NCBI RefSeq assembly: GCF_040358255.1
Contig: NZ_CP132938.1
Location: 1,054,001-1,118,000 of the forward strand
DNA: 64,000 nt
Source of the DNA: Tunturibacter gelidoferens
Lineage (GTDB): Bacteria; Acidobacteriota; Terriglobia; Terriglobales; Acidobacteriaceae
Direction: 5' to 3'
The translations under genes were made by a program, and so were the position numbers. Below are positions 34,610 through 43,716 of this stretch, in pieces. The notes below the pieces were generated by a model. The model was given only the letters and a program-made list of their open reading frames with translations, ran no database searches and was not told where the DNA came from. Each line of letters begins with the position of its first letter. Within the stretch, counting starts at the first letter, position 1.

Positions 34610-36349
34610 ATGCACAAAGCACTCTCCCCCTCGCGCGTCGACGGAGTCCTCCCTTCCGTTTCGAAATTTCTCCTCCTCGCATCCCTCGCCCTCTGCACCG
34701 CCTCTGCGCAAGTCGTCCCCGTGCCGCCGACCCCGCAGGTAGGCTCTTCGAACCCAGCCACGGCCGAGCCTCTTGTCTCTCGCCCCCCCACCAAACCCTG
34801 CGTCGTCTCTCTGCTCAGCAACGCAGCCTTTGAAAACTTCAACGGCGCGCCCCTCACCTACGCGCCTCCCGCAGCCTGCCCCGGTCCCTGGGCGAAGGTC
34901 GTCCTCACTGCCGACTTTACCGTCACCGCCGGCCGCCAGTTCGACCGCAGCGCCTGGTTCTATCTCGGCGACACCAACATCTTCTACGGCACCACCGCCG
35001 AACCTCGCGCCGCCCTCAGCCCCTCCTGGCACATTGAGCGTGATGTCACCGACCTCACGGCACTCTTCAAATCGCCACAGACCGGCCTCGCCTCCATCGG
35101 CAACATCGTCAACTCCACCTACACCGGCATCATCTACGCCAGCGCCGCGCTCGAGTTCTACCCAGCCTCCTGGCAAGCCCCCGCTCCCGTCACGCCCGAC
35201 ATCGTTGTACCAGTAAGCTCCGGCAACGGCCCCGTCACCCTCAACACCACCACCGACCAGGCCACCGCCACCCTCAACCTCCCACGCAACGTTGAGAAGG
35301 TCTACCTCGACGTCATCTCGCAAAGCCAGATCGGCGACGAGTTCTGGTACCTCTGCGTCCCCAGCGCCGTCGCAGGCGAGCTCGAAACCTGCGGCAACAC
35401 CGCCTTCCGCGAGACCGAAATCTCCATCGACGGCAAACCCGCCGGCGTCGCTCCCGTCTACCCTTGGATCTACACCGGAGGCCTCGACCCCTATCTCTGG
35501 GAGCCCATCACCGGCGTCCAGACCCTCGACTTCAAGCCCTACCGCGTCGACCTCACGCCCTTCGCCGGCCTCCTCGCCGACGGCAGCACACACACCGTCG
35601 CCGTCAGCGTCTACAACGCCAACGGATACTTCCTCTCCACCGCCAACATGCTCGTCTACACCGACCACGGCAGCAAAGAAGTCTCAGGCGGAGTCCTCAG
35701 CAACACCCTCAGCGCCGCACCAAATCCTGAGGTCGTTCAGAACCTCTCCACCGACTCCAGCGGCACCACCACCGGCACCGTCAACGTAGGCTCCAATCGC
35801 ACCTTCGCCATTACCGGATACGTCAACACCTCGCACGGCCGCGTCGAAACCACTGTCGCACAAAAGGTCAACTTCCTCAGCGCCCAGACTTTCAACGTCA
35901 ATCCGGTAACCCAACCCGAAATCCAAAACCTGGTTCAGACCAGCACCGTCGACTCCGAGACCACAACTCGCGACAGTTTCCTAATCGAGAAGACAACCAG
36001 GCACATCTCTTTCCCCCTCACCCTCGACTACACCTTAATCAATAATCCCGACGGTACCTTCACGCAGACAGTCTCAGTCGACCAGCGGAACCTCCACACT
36101 GAAGCGAAGTCTCTTGACGGCTTTTCCTACTTTCATTCCAACACTCAAGAGCAGGTCGCTTCAAAGGACACTATTCAACTAAGCTCCGGCTTCAGCATCC
36201 TTGCGCCCGGCGTAGGCACCTCCAGCGCCTCCTACCGCAGCAACGACTCCCTCGGCGACTGCTACAGCCGCTCTCTCACCGCCGCGAACCAGAAGCTGAC
36301 CTCCGTCACCGACGGCAAAGGCTGCCACGACCACAACCCCTGGTTCTAA
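34610..36349 (+). CDS. Secreted peptide-N-glycosidase A (PNGase A) family protein
   Basis: 579 residues with a signal peptide (LLLASLALCTASAQ). The mature part shows the PNGase A pattern: PPAACPGPWAKVVLTADFTVTAGRQFDRSAWFYLGDTNIFYGTTAEP (in pieces), SWHIERDVTDLTALF, GNIVNSTYTGIIYASAALEFYP and a second beta domain to the end. PNGase A proteins cleave the glycosylamine link between Asn and N-glycans; the family is known from plants, fungi and a few bacteria, including an acid-active enzyme from Terriglobus roseus. AAGGAG stands eight bases before the ATG. The C-terminal part is Thr/Ser-rich and A/C-rich in codons. Likely substrates are plant or fungal glycoproteins. Confidence 0.85.
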   Translation: MHKALSPSRVDGVLPSVSKFLLLASLALCTASAQVVPVPPTPQVGSSNPATAEPLVSRPPTKPCVVSLLSNAAFENFNGAPLTYAPPAACPGPWAKVVLTADFTVTAGRQFDRSAWFYLGDTNIFYGTTAEPRAALSPSWHIERDVTDLTALFKSPQTGLASIGNIVNSTYTGIIYASAALEFYPASWQAPAPVTPDIVVPVSSGNGPVTLNTTTDQATATLNLPRNVEKVYLDVISQSQIGDEFWYLCVPSAVAGELETCGNTAFRETEISIDGKPAGVAPVYPWIYTGGLDPYLWEPITGVQTLDFKPYRVDLTPFAGLLADGSTHTVAVSVYNANGYFLSTANMLVYTDHGSKEVSGGVLSNTLSAAPNPEVVQNLSTDSSGTTTGTVNVGSNRTFAITGYVNTSHGRVETTVAQKVNFLSAQTFNVNPVTQPEIQNLVQTSTVDSETTTRDSFLIEKTTRHISFPLTLDYTLINNPDGTFTQTVSVDQRNLHTEAKSLDGFSYFHSNTQEQVASKDTIQLSSGFSILAPGVGTSSASYRSNDSLGDCYSRSLTAANQKLTSVTDGKGCHDHNPWF

Positions 36350-36383
36350 TCACACCTGAAGCAACCCAAATCATAGGGTTCCC

Positions 36384-36412
36384 CCATCCATCGCGTAGTT
36401 TGCGATGGGTGG
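36384..36412 (+). other. Hairpin after the PNGase A gene
   Basis: CCATCCATCGC pairs with GCGATGGGTGG (one wobble) across a seven-base loop, 34 bp after the stop. No T-run follows, so it may be a repeat element rather than a terminator. Confidence 0.5.
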
Positions 36413-36419
36413 GAGTACC

Positions 36420-36528
36420 TCTCCCCCGATTTGCCCGCCGCTGCCTCTGCTGTTGCCGTTGCCGCTGCTGTTGCTGTTGCCTGCCCTTTTGTTGTCATTC
36501 CGCAGCGAAGCGGAGGAATCTGCTGTTG
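36420..36528. repeat. TGTTGC-type microsatellite and GTCATTCC hairpin (family 2)
   Basis: About 36440-36482 is a run of degenerate six-base units such as TGCCGT, TGCTGT and TGTTGC. GTCATTCCGCAGCGAAGCGG plus AGGAATCTGC at 36494-36523 follows, an extended version of the family-2 hairpin seen at 37785, 44701 and 44809. It is non-coding. Confidence 0.7.
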
Positions 36529-36649
36529 TCTTTGCCGCCCCCCCATTAGACTTCGTCCTCTCGACCGAAGCCGTTCACAGAAGCACCGCATCTGAATCCA
36601 ATCCCACTCCACATCATCCATAGGAGACAATCAATCCAGAGGACAACCG

Positions 36650-37702
36650 ATGCAGATCGGCATTGACAGCTTCGCCGCACTCGTTCCAGATCCCGTCACG
36701 GGCCACACCGTCACCGCGCAGCAGCGCATCGCCCATCTCCTCGAAGAGATCAAGCTCGCCGACGAAGTTGGCCTCGACCACTTCGGCCTCGGCGAGCATC
36801 ACCGGACCGAGTACCTCGACTCCGCCCCCGCCGTCATCCTCGCAGCGGCAGCCTCCATCACCAAAACCATCCGCCTTACCTCTGCCGTCACCGTCCTCAG
36901 CGCCGCCGACCCCGTCCGCGTCTTTCAGGAGTTCGCAACCCTCGACCTCATCTCCGGTGGCCGCGCAGAGATCGTCGCCGGCCGCGGCTCCTTCATCGAG
37001 TCCTTCCCGCTCTTCGGCCTCAAGCTCGAAGACTACGACGACCTCTTCGCAGAAAAGCTTGATCTTCTCCTGACCCTTCGCCAGAGCAACAACATCCACT
37101 GGTCCGGCAAACATCGCGCCGCGCTCACCGGACAAGGAGTCTTCCCGCGCCCGCTGCAAAACCCGCTGCCCGTCTGGCTCGGCGTCGGTGGCACACCAGA
37201 GTCCTTCGCCCGCGCCGGCATGCTCGGCCTTCCTCTCATGGTCGCCATCATCGGCGGCGAGCCCCACCGCTTCCGCCCCCTCATCGACCTCTACCGCGAA
37301 GCAGGCAAACAAGCAGGCCACGCGCCAGACTCGCTCAAAGTCGGCATCCACGCCCTCGGCTACGTAGCCGACACAGACCAGCAGGCCTCCGACGACTTCT
37401 TCCCCGGCTACGCCGAAGCCTTCACCAAGATCGGCAAAGAACGCGGCTGGCCGCCAGTCACTCGCAGCCAGTTCGAAGCCCTCCGCCGTCCCACCGGCGC
37501 CCTCATGGTCAGTGATCCCGAAACCGTAGCCTCAAAGCTCCTCAAGATGAACGAAGCCCTCGGCGGCATCTCCCGCATCAGCTTCCAGATGAGCGTAGCC
37601 GCTCTGCACCACGACAAACTCCTCCATGCCATCGAGCTCCTCGGCACGAAGGTAGCTCCCATCATCCGCAAATCTCTCTCAGTACCCAACGCGGCAAAAT
37701 AA
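36650..37702 (+). CDS. LLM class flavin-dependent oxidoreductase
   Basis: 350-residue luciferase-like monooxygenase with a TIM-barrel pattern: DEVGLDHFGLGEHHRTEYLDSAPAVILAAAA (in pieces), SAVTVLSAADPVRVFQEFATLDLISGGRAEIVAGRGSF and PLPVWLGVGGTPES. It belongs with the Atu2307/SP_0267-like group. These use reduced FMN or F420; the substrate is unknown. It has no close operon partner: hairpin-repeat DNA lies both before and after it. Confidence 0.92.
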   Translation: MQIGIDSFAALVPDPVTGHTVTAQQRIAHLLEEIKLADEVGLDHFGLGEHHRTEYLDSAPAVILAAAASITKTIRLTSAVTVLSAADPVRVFQEFATLDLISGGRAEIVAGRGSFIESFPLFGLKLEDYDDLFAEKLDLLLTLRQSNNIHWSGKHRAALTGQGVFPRPLQNPLPVWLGVGGTPESFARAGMLGLPLMVAIIGGEPHRFRPLIDLYREAGKQAGHAPDSLKVGIHALGYVADTDQQASDDFFPGYAEAFTKIGKERGWPPVTRSQFEALRRPTGALMVSDPETVASKLLKMNEALGGISRISFQMSVAALHHDKLLHAIELLGTKVAPIIRKSLSVPNAAK

Positions 37703-37784
37703 ATCGAACGCTCTAGCTTCTGCCCCAGCAGTAGCAGTAGTCGTACCGTAGTCTTGTCGTAATACTTGTCTTTGCCTTCTTGTT

Positions 37785-37806
37785 GTCATCCCCGTAGGGG
37801 ATCTGC
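37785..37806 (+). repeat. Family-2 hairpin, GTCATCCCCGTAGGGGATCTGC
   Basis: CATCCCC pairs with GGGGATC around TA; TTGTTG precedes and TGTTGC follows, as in the other members. It lies between the LLM and patatin genes. Confidence 0.75.
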
Positions 37807-37994
37807 TGTTGCACTTGCACATCCCAAAAAAGCAGACACGCACCCCAATAAATGAAAAGATGAGATGCTGATCGCGCGCGGCAGGCTCTCTGGGCTGCCG
37901 CCGCTATCAGCCGCAATAACATTGTTCAAAGGACCACTGCAAACTCTTTCCCGTCCGGACCCGCCAGGTGCTGTCGATATTGGAGGACTTTGGT

Positions 37995-40289
37995 ATGTCG
38001 CTGTATCGAAGAACCGGTCGCACTCTGTTCCGTTCCCTCATACTCCTCATCACTACCGGCATCACTCACAGCCAGACCATCCCTGCAACCACCCCATCTC
38101 CTGCTCCCGATCTCGCTCCAGCGACCACGGCACCCAAATCCCAGGACGCAGCCCCCACCGCCAGCCGTCATCCCCGCGTAGCCCTCGTCCTCGAAGGTGG
38201 CGGAGCCCTCGGCTTTGCTCACATCGGCGTCCTTCAGTATCTCGAGCAGCACCACATCCCAGTCGACCTCGTCGTCGGCACTAGCATGGGCGGCCTGGTC
38301 GGCGGACTCTACGCCACCGGTCGAACCCCCGACGAGATCCGAGAACTCGTCCAGAACATCGACTGGACCCGCGCCATCGGCGGCCGCGTCCCCTTCTCCG
38401 ACCTCTCCTACCGTCGCAAGCAGGACCGGATCGAATACCCTAACCGCCTCGAGTTCGGCCTCCGCCACGGCATCTCCCTGCCTGAGGGACTCAACTCCGG
38501 CCATGAGGTCGGCCTCATCCTCGACGCCGCCACCCTCGCCGACTACAACCTCAAGTCCTTCGACGATCTCCCCGTTCCCTTCCGCTGCGTCGCCACCAAC
38601 ATGAACACAGGCAAAGCCCACGTCTTCGACAACGGCTCCCTCGCCCGAGCCCTCCGCGCCACCATGTCCATCCCCGCGATCTTCGTCCCCGTCGTCATCG
38701 ATGGCGTCACCTACACCGACGGCGCAGCAGTAGACAACCTCCCCGTCGACGTCGCAAAAGCCAACGGAGCAGACTTCATCATCGCCAGCTACCTAGACAA
38801 CTCAGGCGGCCCACAGACAACTCCCGGCTCTTTCCTCGCCACCACCGGAAACTTCGTCAGCATCGCCATCGCCGCTAACGAGATGCACAGCCTCGAAGCC
38901 GCCGACATCCTCATCACCTCTAAACTTCAGGGCTTCACCAGCAGTATGTTCACCAAATCCAGCGAGATCATCCCCAAAGGTGTAGACGCGGCCGAAGCCA
39001 AAGCCAAACTCCTCGACCGCTTCTCCGTCACCGACGCCGAATGGGCGGCATACGTCGCCCAGCGCAACTCCCGCCGCAAGACCGAAGTCCCCGATCCCCA
39101 ATTTGTAACCGTAGCAGGTGTAACTGGCCCAGCCCGCGTCGAGATCGAACGGAGCCTTCAGCAGGTCATCAACAGACCCATCAACGCTGCCTTCCTCGAC
39201 AAGGAGATGACCCGATACGTCGGCTATGGCACCCTCAACGCCGCTGGCTACAACCTTATCGACCGCAACGGCGCAACCGGGCTCTCCATCAACGCCTACC
39301 CCCGCTACAACGGCCCTCCCTTCCTTGACCTCGCCATCAACATCGATGGCGGCGACACCCAGGACGTCCTCTTCGGCATGGCCGGCCGCATCATCTTCCA
39401 GAACCTCGGAGGCTTCCGCTCCGAGTGGCGCACCGACATCTTCTTTGGCTACTCCTACGGCGTCCGCAGCGAGTACTACCGGCCCTTCACGCCCCACAGC
39501 AACTTCTTCTATGCTCCCCGCGCCTACGCCACCAGCAGCCGGTTCGACTTCTACAACGAAGGCTCCCGAACCTCGCAGTATCAAATCAACCAGAACGGCG
39601 TCGGCTTCGATGTCGGCTACACCTGGCGCCGCAACGCCGAACTCCGCCTCGGTCAGGACGAGTACTGGTACTCCGTCTCCAAACGTGTCGATTTCGACAA
39701 CCTCTCCATCCCGCCCCAGCAGCAAAGCGTCTCCTCTCTCCGCTACACCTACTACGGCACCGACAATGCCGTACTCCCCTTCCGAGGCGTCAACACCTTT
39801 CTCCGCGTCGAACGCCACGAGCCCTCCAAAGGCAACGACCCCTTCACCCTCGCCGAAGCTCGCGTAGCCGGATACCTTCCCCTCAACGAAAAAAACAGCG
39901 TCTTCCTTACCGCCAGTGGAGGCACCGCATTCGGCGCGCCGCCAGAGGTCACCGACCTCCAGGGCTTCCCACTCGGCGGTCCATTCCGCCTCGGCTCCTA
40001 CGGCCGCAACGAACTCCTCGGCACCCAGTACTGGCTCTTTCAAGGCGGATACGAACGCAAGATCTTCCGGCTACCACCACTCCTCGGCGAAGGCGTCTAT
40101 GCCGTCGGCTTTTTTGAAGGAGGCAAGGTCTACAACAATCTCAACCCCGTGGACGAACTTGAATCCGAAGCTTGGGACGGAAGCGTCGCCGTCATCGTCC
40201 GCACCGCTCTCGGCCCCATCTATATAGGCGGAGCCGCTGGCAACAACGATCACCGCAAGTGGTGGTTCGGCCTCGGCCACGTCTTCTAG
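37995..40289 (+). CDS. Patatin-like phospholipase with POTRA and outer-membrane barrel (type Vd architecture)
   Basis: 764 residues. A basic start with a hydrophobic segment (signal peptide) and a Pro/Ala/Thr-rich linker are followed by a patatin domain: oxyanion loop GGGALG (about 68-73), nucleophile Ser97 in GTSMGG and Asp about 241 in DGAAVDN. A short POTRA-like domain follows (about 365-440), and the rest has the alternating strands and Tyr/Phe-rich hairpins of a BamA/FhaC barrel, ending GLGHVF with a terminal Phe. This is the layout of PlpD-type (type Vd) autotransporters, where the lipase crosses through its own barrel. GGAGG eight bases before the ATG at 37995 decides the start. Confidence 0.9.
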   Translation: MSLYRRTGRTLFRSLILLITTGITHSQTIPATTPSPAPDLAPATTAPKSQDAAPTASRHPRVALVLEGGGALGFAHIGVLQYLEQHHIPVDLVVGTSMGGLVGGLYATGRTPDEIRELVQNIDWTRAIGGRVPFSDLSYRRKQDRIEYPNRLEFGLRHGISLPEGLNSGHEVGLILDAATLADYNLKSFDDLPVPFRCVATNMNTGKAHVFDNGSLARALRATMSIPAIFVPVVIDGVTYTDGAAVDNLPVDVAKANGADFIIASYLDNSGGPQTTPGSFLATTGNFVSIAIAANEMHSLEAADILITSKLQGFTSSMFTKSSEIIPKGVDAAEAKAKLLDRFSVTDAEWAAYVAQRNSRRKTEVPDPQFVTVAGVTGPARVEIERSLQQVINRPINAAFLDKEMTRYVGYGTLNAAGYNLIDRNGATGLSINAYPRYNGPPFLDLAINIDGGDTQDVLFGMAGRIIFQNLGGFRSEWRTDIFFGYSYGVRSEYYRPFTPHSNFFYAPRAYATSSRFDFYNEGSRTSQYQINQNGVGFDVGYTWRRNAELRLGQDEYWYSVSKRVDFDNLSIPPQQQSVSSLRYTYYGTDNAVLPFRGVNTFLRVERHEPSKGNDPFTLAEARVAGYLPLNEKNSVFLTASGGTAFGAPPEVTDLQGFPLGGPFRLGSYGRNELLGTQYWLFQGGYERKIFRLPPLLGEGVYAVGFFEGGKVYNNLNPVDELESEAWDGSVAVIVRTALGPIYIGGAAGNNDHRKWWFGLGHVF

Positions 40290-40424
40290 CGTTATTCCCT
40301 TGACAGCGCTTCGCAGACGCCAAGTAGACTGATCCCGATTCCGAATCAAACAAAACACTCGCTTCCGCCACAATCGCGAAGCCAGCTAAACCCGCAGAAG
40401 ACTCACAGCAACATCAGGAGAAGC

Positions 40425-41333
40425 ATGAATCCCTCACGCCGTCTGTTCCTGCAACAGTCCGCTGCCGTTGGCCTCGCCTCCCTCGTTCCCTTCCGATCCG
40501 CATTCGGCGAAACCAGTCTCCCCATCGGCGTGCAGCTATACACCGTGCAGGACGAGCTAAAAAAAGATGCCCTCGCAACCCTCCACGCCCTCGCCAAGAT
40601 CGGTTACCGCGAGGTCGAGTCCTTCCCCCTCCAGGACATCAACGCCGCCCAGATGCGGACCATGCTCAACGACGCGGGCCTCAAATGCCCCAGCGCCCAT
40701 CTCTTCTTCGGCATGGCCGACAACGCCCAACTCTTCGATCAGGCCAACACCCTCGGCGCCCACTACGTCGTCAGCTCCGTCCTCCTTCCCGCCTCGCCGC
40801 AGGCCTTCGACGTCTCAAAGATGATGGATCTCATCAAAGCCTTCACCCTCGACGACTTCAAAAAGATCGCCGCCAAGGCCAACGAGATCGGCGCCCAGGC
40901 CCAGAAGGCCGGTCTCCAGTACGCCTATCACAACCACAACTTCGAGTTCCGCGACTACGACGGCCACACCGGCTACGAGATTCTCCTCAGCGAGACCGAC
41001 CCCAAACTCGTCAAGTTCGAGCTCGATTGCGGCTGGATGGTCACCTCCGGCCACAATCCCATCGACTACTTCACCAAGTATCCCGGCCGCTATCCCCTCA
41101 TGCACGCCAAGGACTTCCCCGCCGGCACTCCCGTCACCACCACTCTCGGCGTCGACCCCGCACATCGCCCCACCGAAGTCGGCCGCGGCCACATCGACTT
41201 CAAACCCATCATCGCCGCCGCCGAGAAGTCCGGCCTCCAACACATCTTCGTCGAGCAGGATCCACCCATCGAAGGAATGACCTCACTCGAAGCAGTCCGC
41301 GTCAGCTACGATGCTCTCCGCCCCATCGTCTAA
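40425..41333 (+). CDS. Tat-exported sugar phosphate isomerase/epimerase-like protein
   Basis: 302-residue xylose-isomerase-like TIM barrel. The twin-arginine signal SRRLFLQQSAAVGLASL directs it to the periplasm. The barrel has IGVQLYTVQDELKKDALATLHALAKIGYREVESF (in pieces), then YHNHNFEF, ELDCGWM and GRGHIDFKPI with metal-binding Glu, Asp and His residues. Close relatives act on sugars or inositol; the exact reaction is unknown. A SigA-like TTGACA lies upstream near 40300 but its -10 is weak. Confidence 0.9.
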   Translation: MNPSRRLFLQQSAAVGLASLVPFRSAFGETSLPIGVQLYTVQDELKKDALATLHALAKIGYREVESFPLQDINAAQMRTMLNDAGLKCPSAHLFFGMADNAQLFDQANTLGAHYVVSSVLLPASPQAFDVSKMMDLIKAFTLDDFKKIAAKANEIGAQAQKAGLQYAYHNHNFEFRDYDGHTGYEILLSETDPKLVKFELDCGWMVTSGHNPIDYFTKYPGRYPLMHAKDFPAGTPVTTTLGVDPAHRPTEVGRGHIDFKPIIAAAEKSGLQHIFVEQDPPIEGMTSLEAVRVSYDALRPIV

Positions 41334-41414
41334 ACGAAAGAAAAGATCATCGCCGCGAACGCATCCCGCGAACAAATCTGCATCCTACATCCAGGCATTG
41401 CTCCAGGGGGAAAC

Positions 41415-41609
41415 ATGGGAACCGAGGAATTAGAACTAGCCGAAAGTCGTCGCTCTATGAGCAAGCTCATCCTGTTCGCAACCATCGCATCGGGAGTCAT
41501 CGCAGCCTATCTGATGTACCGCCGCGGCGAACCGTTCGGAACCATCGCAAAGCAGGCAATCACCAACCCCGTCGGTTCGCTGATGACCGAAGTAAAAAAC
41601 AAGCTCTAA
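41415..41609 (+). CDS. Small single-span membrane protein, 64 residues
   Basis: N-terminal acidic/polar part (GTEELELAESRRSMS), one TM segment (KLILFATIASGVIAAYLMY), and a basic tail RRGEPFGTIAKQAITNPVG. GGGGG lies before the ATG (CCAGGGGGAAACATG). I do not recognise a family; size, codon use and ribosome binding site support a real gene. It is 81 bp after the TIM-barrel gene on the same strand. Confidence 0.7.
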   Translation: MGTEELELAESRRSMSKLILFATIASGVIAAYLMYRRGEPFGTIAKQAITNPVGSLMTEVKNKL

Positions 41610-41807
41610 TCTTGTCTGCCCCGAACTTATAAAATGTGGTCATCTCGACCAGAGCCAGTCCAGACACTCATAAACGCCCGAGCCTATTCCAGACACTGAT
41701 AAACGCGTCATCTCGACCGGAGGCGTGCGGTCTCATCGCACGGCGCAGTGGAGAGACCCCCGCATTTCGCCTTTGCTGTTGCTTGTTCTCTCAAAAACAA
41801 AACCAAT

Positions 41808-42251
41808 CTACTTCGCCGTATCCAGGTGGAAGGACTCCGTATAAGCCTCCACCGGATACCCCTTCTCCTTCCACGCCGCAAGGCCACCCCTCAGCAGCTT
41901 CACTCGCGTAAAGTTCAGCGCCCGCGCCTTCCCCAACACCATCTGGCTGGTCTCATCGTCGCCGCCCGTGCAATAGATAACAGAGTTCTGGTCGCGAGAA
42001 AACTCAGCCGTATGCTCAGCGATATCCTTAGGCGCGATCCTCGTCGCGCCCGGAATAATCTCCGGATGCGCCAGAAAATCCAGCGGCTGACGCACATCGT
42101 AGAGCAGAATCTTCTTTGCCTTCAGCAGCGCATACAGGGCTTCGGGCTCAATACTCTTCACCCTCACCTCACGCTTCGCCAGGACGCGCCGCACAATCAA
42201 CCCCGCCACCACGATGCAAACTACCGCTACAACAATCGCCGTCACGCTCAT
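41808..42251 (-). CDS. Membrane-anchored rhodanese-like protein
   Basis: 147 residues: one N-terminal TM (AIVVAVVCIVVAGLIV) then a rhodanese domain with ILLYDVRQPLDFLAHPEIIPGA, the active-site cysteine in VIYCTGGDDE, and LLRGGLAAWKEKGYPV. The active-site loop has acidic residues where sulfurtransferases usually have basic ones, so activity with thiosulfate is uncertain. A hairpin repeat (copy D) lies between it and the next minus-strand gene. Confidence 0.9.
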   Translation of the reverse strand: MSVTAIVVAVVCIVVAGLIVRRVLAKREVRVKSIEPEALYALLKAKKILLYDVRQPLDFLAHPEIIPGATRIAPKDIAEHTAEFSRDQNSVIYCTGGDDETSQMVLGKARALNFTRVKLLRGGLAAWKEKGYPVEAYTESFHLDTAK

Positions 42252-42329
42252 CCCGTCCTCCAGCTACTTGGATCAGATGTTCGCTATCCAGCACCAGTTG
42301 TCGGCGCCATCAAATCCGCGAAACTCGCG

Positions 42330-42427
42330 CCGACCAACGGGAGGACCAGAGCCGATCACCAACCCAGAAAAGGTACACACGTCACGAAGTGACCGCCCCA
42401 CGCGAAGTGGGCCCGTCCGGCAGGACA
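42330..42427 (+). repeat. Hairpin repeat family 1, copy D
   Basis: End box CCGACCAACGGGAGGACC, variable part, GTACAC, hairpins GTCACGAAGTGAC and CCCACGCGAAGTGGG, end GTCCGGCAGGACA. It begins 79 bp upstream of the rhodanese start and ends seven bases before the stop of the DUF2461 gene. Confidence 0.9.
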
Positions 42428-42433
42428 GGGTCT

Positions 42434-43126
42434 TTAAAAGAGAGGCATCTTAGCCTTCCCTAAAAGCGGAGTATTCAGCAGCCTGATCAAAGGCGCGGCC
42501 ACCTTGAACCGCTCCACCACATCCTTCAGCAACCCCGGCGAAGTCGCCCGTTCCACCGGCAGAGTAGCCGACAAGCCCCACTGCTTGCACATCACCAGGT
42601 CGATCGCCGGATCATCCGCAGCAAACCCCTTAGGCGGCCGCGTCAGCGACAGCGTCTCAGTCTCCTGCATCAACGACCGAAGCTTCTTCCCCGCCATAAT
42701 CTTGCGAAACTCCAGATGATGATCCACCAGGTATCGCCGTATCGCCAGCAACTGCTCCCGCTCCGGCATGTACACCCCTGCTGCGATCAGCAGCTCGGTC
42801 GAACTCACCTGCAGATAGAACCCGCCCCCCGACGTCTTCTGCAAACCATCCCTCGCCCACCACGCCGACACATGATGCTTGTAAGGCCGCTTATCCTTGC
42901 TGAACCGAATATCGCGATAGATCCGCATCAGAATCTTGTTCGCTGGCCGCAGGTGCTCCGGCGAAAACTCCGCCATCGCCTCATTCACCTCGCCGATCAG
43001 CGCCAGCATCGGCTCCTTCAGCTGCTTCTCGTAGACATCCTTCCGCTCCCCAAACCACTCGCGGTTGTTGTTCTTCTTCAGCCCCCGCAAAAACTTCAAA
43101 GCCTCATTCGAAAACTGTGTCCCCAT
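42434..43126 (-). CDS. DUF2461 (TIGR02453) family protein
   Basis: 230 residues matching the DUF2461 pattern: LKFLRGLKKNNNREWFGERKDVYEKQLKEPMLALI (in pieces), IYRDIRFSKDKRPYKHHVSAWW, GGFYLQVSSTELLIAAGVYMPE and MPLF at the very end. No biochemical role is established for the family. Copy D of the hairpin repeat directly follows its stop and may end the transcript. Confidence 0.92.
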   Translation of the reverse strand: MGTQFSNEALKFLRGLKKNNNREWFGERKDVYEKQLKEPMLALIGEVNEAMAEFSPEHLRPANKILMRIYRDIRFSKDKRPYKHHVSAWWARDGLQKTSGGGFYLQVSSTELLIAAGVYMPEREQLLAIRRYLVDHHLEFRKIMAGKKLRSLMQETETLSLTRPPKGFAADDPAIDLVMCKQWGLSATLPVERATSPGLLKDVVERFKVAAPLIRLLNTPLLGKAKMPLF

Positions 43127-43716
43127 CCTTCAATCGTACCCTCCAGATGCGTTCCGTCTTCAGCCATCGATCACCGATGCGATCGAAGAGAAAACGCCAG
43201 CCGCACCTTTCGCCTTTTCTCATGCAGGATCAAGGTTGTGTTTTCGGCCCGGAGCTACACGCGAGGAGCGCATGCTGCTGTTCTTGCTTTTCTCCTATTG
43301 ACCTTAGCTCACAGCCAAAAAGCTCTCTCTGTGATCCGTATCTCCATGCAACAAAACCTCTAGTTCCCACAAATCCGCAATTCTTTGCACGGACTCTCAC
43401 TTTCACTCAAATAAATGCTTCCTTTTCAACAGCGATAGTTGGAGCCGCAATTGCAACTAGCTTCGCGTCAGCCAACAAGCTCCACTATCTGGAAAGCTTT
43501 CTTGGCGAACGCTCGATAGACACTACCGCAAACCAGACGGTTATGTCTCCGGTTCGGTTTTTAGGCCCCTTCAAAAAAAATCATCTCTATCTCCGTTTAT
43601 GCTGTCGTTCCTCCGACACCATTCGCCTGAGAACCTGCGGTCTTTTTCTCCCATCCGCAGCGCAAGCGAAGGCTCGGGATTCGTTTACTCTTTACAACCA
43701 GCTCTGGAGGTGTTTC
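43127..43716. other. Non-coding region before the PEP-CTERM gene
   Basis: 590 bp. An ORF is open in the PEP-CTERM frame from 43117 but its codons are unlike those of real genes here, and a good ribosome binding site appears only at 43706. I see no repeats or clear hairpins. Confidence 0.5.

Noticed and set aside
34535-35668. 377-codon minus-strand ORF opposite the PNGase A gene
   Set aside because: Gly/Asp/Val-rich mirror of the true gene.
38802-40043. 413-codon minus-strand ORF opposite the patatin gene
   Set aside because: Composition is that of an antisense frame; the patatin/barrel protein explains the region.
43117-43716. Long N-terminal extension of the PEP-CTERM ORF
   Set aside because: Signal peptide and GGAGG start only at 43717; the upstream part is not coding-like.
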